From positions 558,001-622,000 of the forward strand of contig NC_058152.1 in NCBI RefSeq assembly GCF_011075055.1: a DNA stretch of 64,000 nucleotides, given 5' to 3'. Origin of the DNA: Mangifera indica (taxonomy: Eukaryota > Streptophyta > Magnoliopsida > Sapindales > Anacardiaceae). Shown here piece by piece: positions 49,301 through 64,000 of the stretch (positions are counted from its first letter, which is position 1; each line of letters begins with the position of its first letter). The notes under the pieces were generated by a model that ran no database searches, was not told the DNA's origin, and was given only the letters and a program-made list of their open reading frames with translations. Position numbers and translations under genes: made by a program.

Positions 49301-50306
49301 TGCAACCGAGAGGTTGAAATTAAGGCTACAAACCTACAATCAAGTTATTCAAGTGTTTTTGCTTAGCTCGAGTTATGTTCTACTGCATTTATGAAAAACT
49401 TGGGTTTGATAAATTATAATTAAACCTTATAGGTTATATAATTATCAATTACTCTTTATGCTCAAAGTCATAAAACAAGATTTTATGGGTATAAACAATA
49501 AATTTAATTTCTCAAAGTTTATAATAGTAAACTTATTTAATTCAAGTCGTGAACTTATGAACTCATTAAGTTGAGTAACAATGAGTTCATGTTTGACTCG
49601 ACAATAATAGAGTTCAGCTCAATTTTATAATAATAGAGTCACACTCAATTTGACACGAACTGAATTATGAGTAATTTGTTTGTAACCCTAATTGGAATAG
49701 TAAATAAACAAATCACATATTTTCATGTGTAATCTAACATTATCTTTGACCTTTTTTAACTCATTTAAGATTGTTTTTTTTCTAGATTTTGGGAAGTTTA
49801 AATTATTTTTATGCCTTATATTCTTATTTTATTATATTAATTATCATAGGAATTCAGTTTTGGGTGAACATGTATAGTTTAAGGATTCTAGGGATGGGAA
49901 TGTAGTTTCTTCAACATTGGGTGGGACATGGTACTTTATTGCTTTAACTTGTATAAAAAGAAAATGAAAACTGAAATATGTTAGTTGAGGAAATGGAAAA
50001 AGCTGTAAAAAATGACTATAAAAATGGGAGCAAGTCGACGCTTGGCATCTTTCTGATGAAGCCAAGACAGCAATTTAATGGGAGACATGGCGATCAGAAA
50101 GAGACTTGTCCGTTGAAGATCAAATTTATGATTCAAAAGTCTCTTTTGACCAGTGCCAGGCACTCTCTTCTTGCCTCTTTCTTCTCTTCTTCCTCCCATC
50201 TACTCCCTTCTTTCCTCTGTCGATTGTCAGTCAATATTTATTCAGTTTTCTCATGGGTTGCTTCTCTCAAAACAGCTTACCATTTTGAAACTGCAATAAT
50301 TTGAAG
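46365..50306. other. AT-rich intergenic region
   Basis: Next to 46364 lies the ALKBH9 promoter; about 46490-46660 is GC-balanced. About 46700-48250 is very AT-rich with no coding signal. About 48268-48775 and 49312-49690 are diverged remnants full of 'ttgattcgaattgaat' and 'gttgagt..ctcaa' motifs. A single end resembling the TTCCCACC foldback family lies near 49075-49110 ('attatcttttctacccaaac'). The last 350 bases hold the promoter and 5' leader of the kinase gene. Confidence 0.55.
49952..49959 (+). promoter_or_regulatory. Candidate TATA box of the CDPK gene
   Basis: TATAAAAA about 350 bases upstream of the kinase ATG, implying a leader of about 320 bases if used. The leader would contain ATG triplets, so the assignment is tentative. 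Confidence 0.45.
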
Positions 50307-54348
<4,042 letters not shown>

Positions 54349-55841
54349 ATTAAGCTTTCAAGTTGTAGAATTGAGGGAAATAAGAGGATATAGGGATGGA
54401 TGGAGCTCCTCGGCTACGTGAGGAACCTATTTAGTTTGAACAATGAGCTTACGTCTTTGGATCTTGAAAACATTTTTTTGGCTTAGAGAGGTCTTGGCTT
54501 GGATGTTTTCAGTATGTCTGCAAGGAAGACGAGTCCATAACAGATGGTGCTACTGCTGCCTGTGTGTACATCTGTGTATCAGGATTCACTCATGTTTATA
54601 CATGTTTTTGAAAAAGATGTTTTCTGAAGTGAGGTTAAATTTATACCAAGAGCTTAGTATTATGATGAGAAGAAATCAACACTATGTGGTGGTTAAAGGA
54701 AATTACTTGTAAATAGAATCTTGATTGTTGCCTATACAACAAAACTAAGTATACCTAATTTTGAGAATTCATAATTGGTTAATTTTGAATTTAAGATAAA
54801 ATAATATTTAATCATATAATAACATATTATTTATGTATCTAAATGAGTAATTGAAACTGAGTATAAATAACATTGTTCGTTGGCTATATTCAAGTCCAAG
54901 GTTGGTTGCAAAATTGTAATTATTAGGTTGCCCTTTCGGTCCCAAGGGGCGTTGCCCAATCTGGATGCGCTTGGAGCTCGAATGGGAGGGTTCAACCTTA
55001 TAATGGTGGGAAATTGAAGAGATGGTTGATGGCAACGCAAGGGTGGAGGCAAGAGGAGAGGAACAGTCTTTCCAGAGTAATTTTAAAATAATTTTTAACT
55101 AACAGGGTAAATTGCAATTTAGGTTGAGTAAAGAAGTAGAACATTTCAGTAGATTATTTTTTTTATTAAAAAGATTAAATTTTATCTCTTTTATTAAAAA
55201 GATTAAATTTTTTATTTTTTTAATTGCGATGATAAAAGTTTTAATTTTTTTCTGTTAATGATATTAAAATTTTAATTATTTTTTATTAAAAGCATTAAAT
55301 TAATAAATTTGCTTTTAAAATAAAATAAATTAAACAATTCTAAATTTGTTTATTTAACGTTTTCAATATAAACATTAAAAGTTTAGTTCACTTTATAAGA
55401 AAATTTGGAAATTCTGTTTTTCTTAAATAAAAAAATTAATAATTTAGTTTTTTTTTTAACTAACAAAAAAAGAGTGTTAATTGGATATTTAAATGTGTTG
55501 TTATCCTTCCTAACATTCTATAAAAGAATTTATCAGACGGGTAAAAAAAAAAAATTAGATTTTTTAAATTTAAAGCGCGAAAAAGTAGTTTTATTAAATT
55601 CGGCTTTGTTAAGGTGGCAAATGAAATGATGAATAAAAAAGAAGAAAAATAGTTTTTTGACGACGACGTGTTCTCGTGTAACGTGTCACTGTAAACCGGA
55701 ACTCAGTTTTTTGTCTCTGCGGAAAAAGAACGACATCGTTTCAGGTTCTTCAGCACCAGTGCCCGGTAACTCAAAAGAGAACCGTTGGCGCGACTCGTGA
55801 GTAACCTGTACCTTGGAGGCAGTCAAGCAGAGAGATGAACG
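54349..55841. other. Intergenic region, CDPK 3' end to APE2 start
   Basis: About 54349-54740 probably forms the kinase 3' UTR. About 54750-54865 is a palindromic AT-rich block. About 55080-55640 is extremely AT-rich with poly-T runs. About 55650-55841 becomes GC-balanced and carries the APE2 promoter and leader. Confidence 0.6.
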
Positions 55842-55936
55842 ATGATGAAGATAGTAACATACAATGTCAATGGTCTAAGACAACGCATCTCTCAGTTCGG
55901 CTCTCTTCGCAAATTACTCGACTCTTTCGACGCTGA
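55835..55936 (+). other. Upstream ORF overlapping the APE2 start
   Basis: An ATG seven bases before the first APE2 ATG opens a 33-codon frame in a different phase, ending with TGA at 55936 inside APE2 exon 1. If present in the transcript it would compete with the main start. Confidence 0.6.
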
Positions 55937-58900
55937 CATCATCTGCTTCCAGGTCAGCTCCCTTCTTCTTCTTCTTAACACACATTTGCGCATTTATAAT
56001 TCGTGCTTGTTGAAGTATATTCAATTTTCACGATTTGCCCCAACACAGGAGACGAAATTAAGAAGACAAGAACTGAAATCGGATTTAGTATTGGCTGAAG
56101 GATACGAGTCTTTCTTTTCTTGCACGCGTACTTCCGATAAAGGCCGAACTGGTTATTCCGGTAAGCTGTTTGTTTGACTGTGGTAGGAATTATGGGTTTT
56201 TGTGGGGCACATGTCTTAATTCTGTAGGTTAAGGTTGTACATGGTGAAGGAAGGAAGGAAGAAAATTAGGGTTTGGATAGCTTAGGCTGTGGGCAGCCTT
56301 TTAGGCTGATTTGGGAGGTCTCTGGTGCCTTGAATTGCCGGAATTGGGAGACCCTGCCTCCTCGCTGATTTATCCACTGTAAATCCCCCTTTATCAATAA
56401 AATAGGTTCTGTTTCTTTATTTGTTGTGATTATTTGCTGTTTTTGGCTGAATATTGGCAATGTGTTTTTTGTTGTTTTGGTTTAATATTGGCTAGGATCT
56501 TATTTAATTGCCAAGGCCAAAACAACACGTCACATTTCTTTTTTTATTGAAGAATTAACATTTTAAAAGCAATTACGTTTTATTCCATTTTAATTTCTCT
56601 AGGAGTAGCGACATTTTGCCGTGTGAATTCAGCGTTTTCAAGTAATGAAGTGGCCCTGCCGGTGGCTGCAGAAGAAGGCTTTACTGGTGTTTTAGATGCT
56701 TCTGGAAGTAAAATTGTGGAAGGTCTTGAGGAATTTGCCAAAGATGAGCTCTGTAAGGTTGATGGTGAGGGACGTTGTATAATTACCGATCACGGTCATT
56801 TCAGTGAGTTAAAACTATGACAATAGAGAAGTTTTAATTTTCTTACTTTTTGGGGAGGGATTTATCTTGCAATTATTGAGTTAATGATGAAATTTATGTT
56901 ACAACTGATCAGTTCTGTTTAATATTTACGGGCCACGAGCTGGTAGTGATGATGTGGACAGGATTCAGTTTAAGCATAAATTTTTCAAGATATTACAGGT
57001 AATCCTTTTCTTTTGTTGTATTGCGGTCTTTGTGTCTCTAGTATGAATGCCTAATCGGTTTTCCTTAACGTTTTTGGCTTACTATGAAAGATTGGTTGTG
57101 ATGTTGATCATTAGGATTAATTAGCAAACATGAAATTTATGGTGCGACACTGGTAATGTTTTGTGTAGAAAAGATGGGAGTTTCTCTTGTGTCAAAAGAG
57201 GAGGATATTTGTGGTTGGTGATCTCAACATTGCTCCTGCTGCCATAGATCGCTGTGAGGCCGAACCGGATTTTGAGGAGAATGAGTAAGCTGCTGTCTGA
57301 TTTCTTTGGTTTTTGTTTTATAAGCTTCTTGCTGTTCTTGGAGCTGACTTTTTTTTTTTTGAACCTTTAACATTATTCAGCTTCACAACCAATGATTTGT
57401 TCATGTGAATGAACTACTTTGCAGGTTCAGAAGATGGTTTAGATCGTTGCTGGTGGAATCTGGTGGCCCCTTTTTTGATGTTTTCAGAGCAAAACATCCT
57501 GAAAGGTTTAGAACTTGAACTGACTTCTGAATTTATTATGACTAATGATGATTGCTGATGTTAGAGAATACAACATCTAGTTTGGATTTAATATGGCTTC
57601 ATATATATGTAGGGTTATTGTACCTATTTAAGCTCTTAGGTTGTTCTAATATTTGAAAATTTCTTTGTTTGCATGATTTGAATGTAGAAACTAAGAAATA
57701 AGATTGAAGTTTTCTTCATCACCAATGATGAATACTTTGGTTTTTTCTTTTCTAATCTAAATATAATTTTATTCTCCACACTTTTGTAATTTCTGGAACA
57801 CTCTAATATATCAGTTGTATCATTTTCACAAAAAATAAGAAATGATCACATGTTGTGTCTTCGCACAGTTTTTGACATGATTGTGACTATTTAACTTTTC
57901 TGTCTATCTGAGATTGTGTTGTATTTGTTTAAGATTTGTATAGTAGTATTGCTTCAGTCTCCATATTAATTGTTGCTTGTATTTTCCTAAGTCTTTGTTC
58001 TGATAACCTCATTTTTCTCTCTTACTATTATCCAGAAGGGATGCATACACATGCTGGCCATCTAATACAGGTGCAGAGCAATTTAATTATGGGACAAGAA
58101 TTGACCATATTCTCTGTGGTGGGCCATGCTTACATGAAAAGCATGACCTGGAAGGCCATAACTTTGTAACTTGCCATGTTAAGGAGTGTGACATACTGGT
58201 AGAGTATAAACGGTGGAAACCTGGAAATACATTGGGGTAAGTGTACTTGTGAATAGGGTAATATCATGCTATGAGTTCAGTTTTGTCAGTTGATAATTGG
58301 ACCTGTTCCAGAACTAGGTGGAAAGGAGGGATGAATATCAAATTAGAAGGTTCAGACCATGCTCCTGTTTATACGAGTTTTGGTGAAGTTCCTGTTATTC
58401 CTGAACATAGCACTCCATCTTTAGCTTCTAGATACCTACCCATGATCCGTGGTCTCCAACAAACCCTTGGTGAGATTAATATTCTTATCTTCTGATGGTA
58501 GAGTCTTTTAAATTAGGCATCTATTTTATTTAAATTATAATGCACTAATTTGTGAAGTGACGTTAATTGGTAAACTTTTTGAATTGCTTTAATTTTTGAC
58601 TGAGTTATTGTTTGCTTTCTTGATTTCATCATATGATATTGCATTTGTTAGGTTATGGAATTTGTTTTTAGATCAGATTGATCAAGTTTTACTGTGACTT
58701 AGTTGCAGTGGTTTGACTGTGATTGTCTACTTGTATAGAATATTGGTGAATATAAAAAGCCGCTGTAATTACTTAATAAATTTAGTTTTAGTTTACTGTA
58801 TAGAATACCTGTGTATGGGGAATTAATGGCTCTTGTAGAAATTAATTGAATAATAATATTATTTCAATAAGTTTTGAACATCACACCCTTCAGAAATGTT

Positions 58901-61782
58901 ATTATTATACATTGATGTTCTGTTTAAGAGGTCTGGAATGCTCATGATGTTGTAAATATAGGAAGGATGCAAAGGGCTATTTAGTCCTTGTATTTTATAT
59001 TTTAGGATTGAATTGTCTCAGTTAAATTAAACTTTTTTTAACTGTTTTTTGGGGATTAGAATTATATTTTGGTTAGGATTTGGTTTCTTAACTCTTTAAT
59101 CATTATTGTTATCATGCCTGGTTTATGAATAAATACATTAGGAGCTTCTCCCCATAGCTTATTTCCTTCTCTCTAATTTCTTCTTGTGTTCCCCTCTTTC
59201 TTGTTGTTCTCCCTATTTTACTTTCTCTTATTCTTCCTATTTCTCCATTTCACTTTCTGGTTCTCTATTGCCTAACCTCTGAAATCCCTTATCTATGCAC
59301 AAAAGAGAGGGATTTTGCATTTATCCAAGATATTCAAAATGGCTTTTGGGCTTGAAATATATAAACTCAACAGCATTTTAGTCTGTATCCTTTTGAAATC
59401 CATTGAGAAAAAAATTGAAGTAGAGGGATTCAATAGTTTAAACCCTTTCATTTTACGATCCACGGGTCCGTGCTGGATATTAACGGCAGTGTCTTCATCC
59501 AAAACTCTTGTTTAGTGTAACACTAGTAAACAGATACAGGAAACAAATTTGTGAATTTGCGGTAACTCATGACGTAGAATAAAGAACCGTTACCTTATGT
59601 AGAATCAAGACTTTGCTTCCTGTAGACAGCATTTAAATTGTGATGAAATGCTTCTTATTTCAATTATTATGGATAATGTTTCATTGTGTATTACTAATTT
59701 ATCTGACTAAGGGGAGTAGGAATCATTCTGGCAACCATGATGATGATTTAAGAAATTTCTTTGCATAGTGTTCTTGTTTTGTACCAAATGTCTAATTGAT
59801 TTGTATGTTTTGAATTATGGCCTGCTCCTTCAAGGTCTGAAATTCAATTCCTTAGAGATACTCTCATAGGGAAACATCACAAGTTTCCTGATTCCTAAAG
59901 ATTGTAGGTTGGGCTTTGAATCATTGAATCCCTCTAATTAAAATTCTATCTTAGCAACACCATTTGTTTGCAGTTCTTGGCATTTAACTATGAAATATTT
60001 ATATTTCTATTTGTCTTGGCATTTGATGCATATATATTTATATTTCTATTTGCAGTGTCTGTGTTAATGAAAAGAGAGGTTGCTAAAGAAACTAAATCTG
60101 GCGAGGCCTCAAGCTCACTTACTACCGAAATGACGAAAATGGAGCGTTTCAGTGAGAGTGTTGAAAGATCCTTTAACAACTGCCATGAACTGGGAATGCC
60201 CCCTAGTGACCACTGTTCTTTTGCCAACCAAGAACCTAAAGGAAAATTGTGGAAAACCCATGAGAATCATAGAGATCTACCTAAGGATGCTGTTTGCGAC
60301 TCCACAATTACAACTGGGAATTGTAAACACATTCATTTAATTCCTGGTGACAGAGCCAATAAAAAAGCAAGAAAAAATCAATTTTCACAACTCTCACTGA
60401 AGTCATTTTTTCAGAAGAGTCCAAACCCTAGGCAAGATGTGGGCAAATTGGTTACTGATACCTCACTTAATCCGGCAGATGTCCTGGAATCCCTTCATGA
60501 CACAACTCCTGTGGCCGATTATAATAATTGTCATCCTGAGCTGCATGATGTGAATTTGAGTCCATGCTCACAGGATCAAGAGGAACAAGATGGCAAATGT
60601 TCTCTGGACACAGAGAAAAATAACATTGCTTTACTTGAATGGAAGAGGATACAACAACTCATGGAGAACACTATACCTCTTTGTAAGGGCCACAGGGAAC
60701 CTTGTGTTGCTCGAGTGGTGAAGAAACCGGGTCCGACAATTGGTCGCAGATTTTATGTTTGTGCTCGAGCGGAGGTATTTCACATTCTTTATAACTAATC
60801 TGTTATATTCATGTAAAGTCACAATTTTTGGTCTGAATGCAGAAAGTAAAAAACCTTAAAGAAATTAAACCTGATTCTTTTTGGGGATGAAAAGTAAAGA
60901 TGTAGAACAGTTAATTACCCAGTTGTTCAGAGTGACAAATACTGGCAGTGTTGTCTAGTGGTGACCTGAATTCTGGATTGGACTGACTGAATACTATGTG
61001 GAGGCTTTGCCTCTGCTGTATGAACCTTTCTTAATTGACCGGTCCATCAGTTTTTTAGTTCAGTTACTGTAGCATAATATTTGAACTTTTAGTATCCACA
61101 GTATTGTATGAATCTTATGAAATTAGGGTTTTCTCTATATTTAGTGTTTTTAGAGAAAATTTGATCTCTCTTCTTCTCCTTGTAAACATCTTCAGTATCA
61201 GTGAGAATTTTTCCAAATTTTGGTATTCTTGTTCTGATTTGATTTGATTCATTGCTATTTAATCTCTAGGTTTCATAATCATTAAAGAAAAACTAGTGGA
61301 GCCTATAGCTCAGGTTCTATCAAGGTTTGTTTTGAGACATTAGATTATATAAATGTTGGTGGTTCTTTAGGGGCTGTTGTTTTGTGTACCAGTTAAAAGT
61401 CTGAATAAATCTTGGTTTCAAATTTACACAGCAGCAAATTTATTTAAAGTACAATGCCATATCCAGAACACTCATCTGGATGCTGGTTCAGTAGGATCAG
61501 CACTCGATCATCTTCTTATTAGTTATTTTGACATATTGTAGTTTTATTATCTAATATTACTAAGCGGTGTTCCATTATGGTACACGAACACAGGAGCTGC
61601 CATTTAATTTCTTCTTTTATTCCTTTCAAATCTCTGATTTTTGGAACAGATGAGCACGTTGCCATTGAAGTGTTTATGTTCCAACTAACCAGTTCTTTTC
61701 TTTTTAGGGACCTGCTTCTAATTCTGAAGCAAATTGTGGTTACTTTAAATGGGCTTCTTCAAAATCCAAGCACAAACAATAA
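55842..61782 (+). CDS. APE2: DNA-(AP site) endonuclease 2, APE2 type
   Basis: Ten exons join in frame: 55842-55952, 56049-56160, 56603-56803, 56913-56998, 57169-57284, 57425-57505, 58036-58236, 58312-58469, 60056-60774 and 61708-61782, giving 619 residues. The exonuclease-III/APE fold covers 1-340: YNVNGLR from 7, metal ligand E38 (QETKL), GDLN with D188/N190, and the catalytic SDH with D318/H319. A PCNA-interacting motif QLSLKSFF lies at 467-474 (QxxLxxFF), preceded by a basic KKARK. The C-terminus holds a GRF zinc finger with C565, H568, C591 and C605 and the GRRFYVC core. APE2 removes 3'-blocked ends and acts in base-excision repair and checkpoint signalling in the nucleus. The start is either of two adjacent ATGs (55842 or 55845). 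Intron 8 (1.6 kb) is the longest. Confidence 0.95.
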
Positions 61783-64000
61783 TGTTGTCTCATGGTTTGC
61801 AAGTGAAAGGTAAGTTGTCCACCCCTACCTCTCCCAAGTGTTGCCTCCTTGATCTCACTGAGGTAATAATTTAAAACCTAATTTCTATCTTTTCTGTTAT
61901 ATCAATTCACTTAAAATTAAATGTCGTTTGCAGCTTCATACTGTACTTGGTTGGGGGGATCTTGACATTGTATCTTCACAGGTATTTATCACTGTAATTA
62001 CGTTTTTGTAAGTGTAATGTAGTTAAAAGAGAAGGAAAATAGATGAAAAAGGTTTTTTTTTTTCCCTTCTAATGACTGCAATTTTTTTCATTTTTCTTAT
62101 CTAGTTATTTTGGTTAAGAATTTTTAAGCTTCTTGTGGTAGTAACGCCTGTTTTTTCTCTTCTTCCAGGAATATGCCCATTCCACCAATGTTTTCAGACT
62201 CAAACCAGGCCTTGACTTGGTCAAGGGGCTGGTTTGGGTCTTTCTTGGTTGGATTGGCTGTTAAACTGGGATATTAGAACTGGTAATATACATATATATT
62301 TACTATATATACCCAAATGGAGTTGTGGTTTGGTGATGCATTGCATGCTTAGCCTGCTTTACCAATTGTTGAGACAATGAGTCCTAACAATTGCGAAAAT
62401 TTTTTTGAATCATATTGACGTCAATAGGTCTATTGGACCCGGATTGACCCAACGCAGTTCACTTGGTTCAACCACAGTATGAAACGGTTCAATAACTGAA
62501 TCTTTTAGAACTTCACCTAGATTGGACTGGCCATCAGGATCAAAACCATGCATCCTACACCGACTTGCCTTCTGTTCTCTTTTCTTAGCATCCTGTAGTT
62601 ATCATGTCACTCCTAATCTTAACTATCCAGAGGTCATGTTCTTTAGAGATCCCCACGGTCACAGCTGTTCTCTGAGACCTATACTTTTTAATTTTTTAAT
62701 GGTTGGTCTCTAAAGAAATGTAGAATTTAATGGGTCTTGACCTGAAATATAATTCTCGATATGCTTTTGATTGAAAAACATTTGATTTGCCTTGATGGGA
62801 TGGGGATAATGGTTGCATGTAATAGGATGAATAACAAATGGTATTTGCTCAAAGTGACAGAAGAAAGAACTGCCAACCTTGAGGTATTGAATTATTACTT
62901 CTTTTCAATTAAAGAGATTGAAGTTTGTTTTTTTTATATTGAAGTGAACTTTCAAAATTTTTTAGATTTTTCTTTAAAAGTGATCAAAACTTTTAGTATT
63001 TTCTATTGAAGGTATATAATAAATACAATTAGGATTATTTGTTTTATTTTATTTTGAAAGTAATGTGATTGGTTTGATATTTTCAATAAGAATCGTGAAA
63101 GTATATTTATATCAATAGGAAAATTTTTAAGTTTGATATGTGAAATAGAAAAAAAAAAAAAAACAAGGTTTAATCCTTTCAATGGAAAGATGACATGCAG
63201 TCAAAACATTTTCTTTGTATAGACGTCACGCTAGCCCACAACTTGAGAAGAAGGCTTGGATAAGGCATAATTTCATCTGAAAGCTACAAATAAGAAACAA
63301 GGGTCTATGCCCTATAATAGTTTCCTTTTTGTCTTGAAGGCACTTATAATAATTTTAACAATCACAATTAAAATGTAATTACTCTCTTACCATATCATAT
63401 CTCGATAACACTCTTCAAGCCTCAGATTTTTGCTCTTCACAAAACAATACAACCCTAGTCTTAATTAGTATAAATGCCTGGCATTGAGATGACAAAGAGG
63501 GAGTTGTGTAGCACTCAATTTGCTATCTTGCTTTGTAATACTGTCTTTCTGTTTACATTATTCAAATAATGTGTCCACCATAGACGTAGAATCTTGGTAT
63601 TTTGTCAGACTATGTTAAAAACCGTCTAGACATTTTTCTCATGTTGTAATATTCTCACATTAAGTTTCTTCAACGTTTCAATATATTTATCGATGGTGCA
63701 AATCTCAACGCCAAGAAAGATAATATCATCTTAGTTTCACATAGAAAAGTTAACAATGATGTGGACTTTGTTTGCCTTTATGTGTTTATCTTTATTCTAA
63801 CTAGATGAAATTGTTGTTTCAATCTTTTTGCGATTATAATTCCAAGAGATGAAGTTGTACCCATGTTTGTTCTTGACAGAGATGGTTTGAAATTCCATAA
63901 ATCAATTATATATAACTAGGAACTAATTAATTTTAATTTTGCTCCTGGTTACATTTGATCCATTTTACAATAACGAGAATTGTAGCATTGTTGATGATGG
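61783..64000. other. Region without a recognisable gene
   Basis: The first part is the APE2 3' flank; since the last exon stops at 61782, transcribed sequence may continue to about 62200. A run of GA/A-rich sequence lies near 63148. Around 63470-63660 a stretch with 'caccatagacgtagaatctt' and 'ctatgttaaaaaccgtc' resembles the end of a decayed Copia-type LTR, loosely matching the motif near 806-860. No exon chain is seen to the window end. Confidence 0.45.

Noticed and set aside
54443..54712. 89-codon frame after the kinase gene
   Set aside because: It is in the probable 3' UTR of the CDPK gene and shows no protein-like conservation features.
61577..61707. Extension of the last APE2 exon upstream of 61708
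   Set aside because: The acceptor at 61707 keeps the GRF zinc finger in frame with exon 9; the upstream open sequence breaks the domain.

Overview
The window is 64 kb of nuclear DNA from a flowering plant, most likely a eudicot. The DNA is AT-rich. Genes are cut by many short T-rich GT..AG introns. The gene content is plant-specific (SAUR, a CPK28-type calcium-dependent kinase, MSRA5-type reductase, a plastid-targeted membrane protein, GDP-mannose dehydratase), and old miniature transposons and foldback elements lie between the genes. I cannot name the species. I rebuilt twelve protein genes by joining exons at GT/AG sites with consistent phase. All twelve give an open frame of plausible length for their family, or, for the unrecognised ones, a continuous frame.

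Layout. 1-4.5 kb: no clear gene, possibly 3' transcribed sequence of the next gene. 4.5-8.2 kb (-): three-RRM hnRNP R/Q-like RNA-binding protein. 8.2-10.6 kb: tandem and foldback repeats. 10.6-14.2 kb (+): unrecognised 198-aa coiled-coil protein. 15.4-16.5 kb (-): intronless GDP-mannose 4,6-dehydratase. 18.7-21.0 kb (-): MSRA5-like protein whose usual catalytic Cys is Ser. 22.2-23.6 kb (-): ribosomal protein uL2 (RPL8) with telo-box promoter. 23.6-29.0 kb: gene-poor. 29.0-29.3 kb (-): SAUR. 29.5-33.9 kb: foldback element and decayed repeats. 33.9-35.8 kb (-): YEATS protein of the YAF9/GAS41/TAF14 type. 37.7-39.1 kb (-): unrecognised 344-aa coiled-coil protein with a 5'-UTR intron. 41.0-41.5 kb (+): small plastid membrane protein. 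42.9-46.4 kb (-): ALKBH9-type RNA demethylase. 46.4-50.3 kb: gene-poor and very AT-rich. 50.3-54.3 kb (+): group IV CDPK. 55.8-61.8 kb (+): APE2-type AP endonuclease with PIP box and GRF zinc finger. 61.8-64 kb: no gene seen.

The genes do not form an operon or an evident gene cluster. They are ordinary, independently promoted housekeeping and signalling genes. Several act on RNA or chromatin (RRM protein, ALKBH9, YAF9-like, APE2), but I see no sign that their adjacency is functional. The most unusual material is between the genes: at least three related large foldback elements, a family of GGGTGGAT-ended miniature elements, and AT-rich palindromic MITEs. I found no convincing new biological system. 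The best leads are the Ser-for-Cys MSRA5 protein, the two unrecognised coiled-coil proteins, the overlapping upstream ORF of APE2, and possible alternative 3' ends in two genes.
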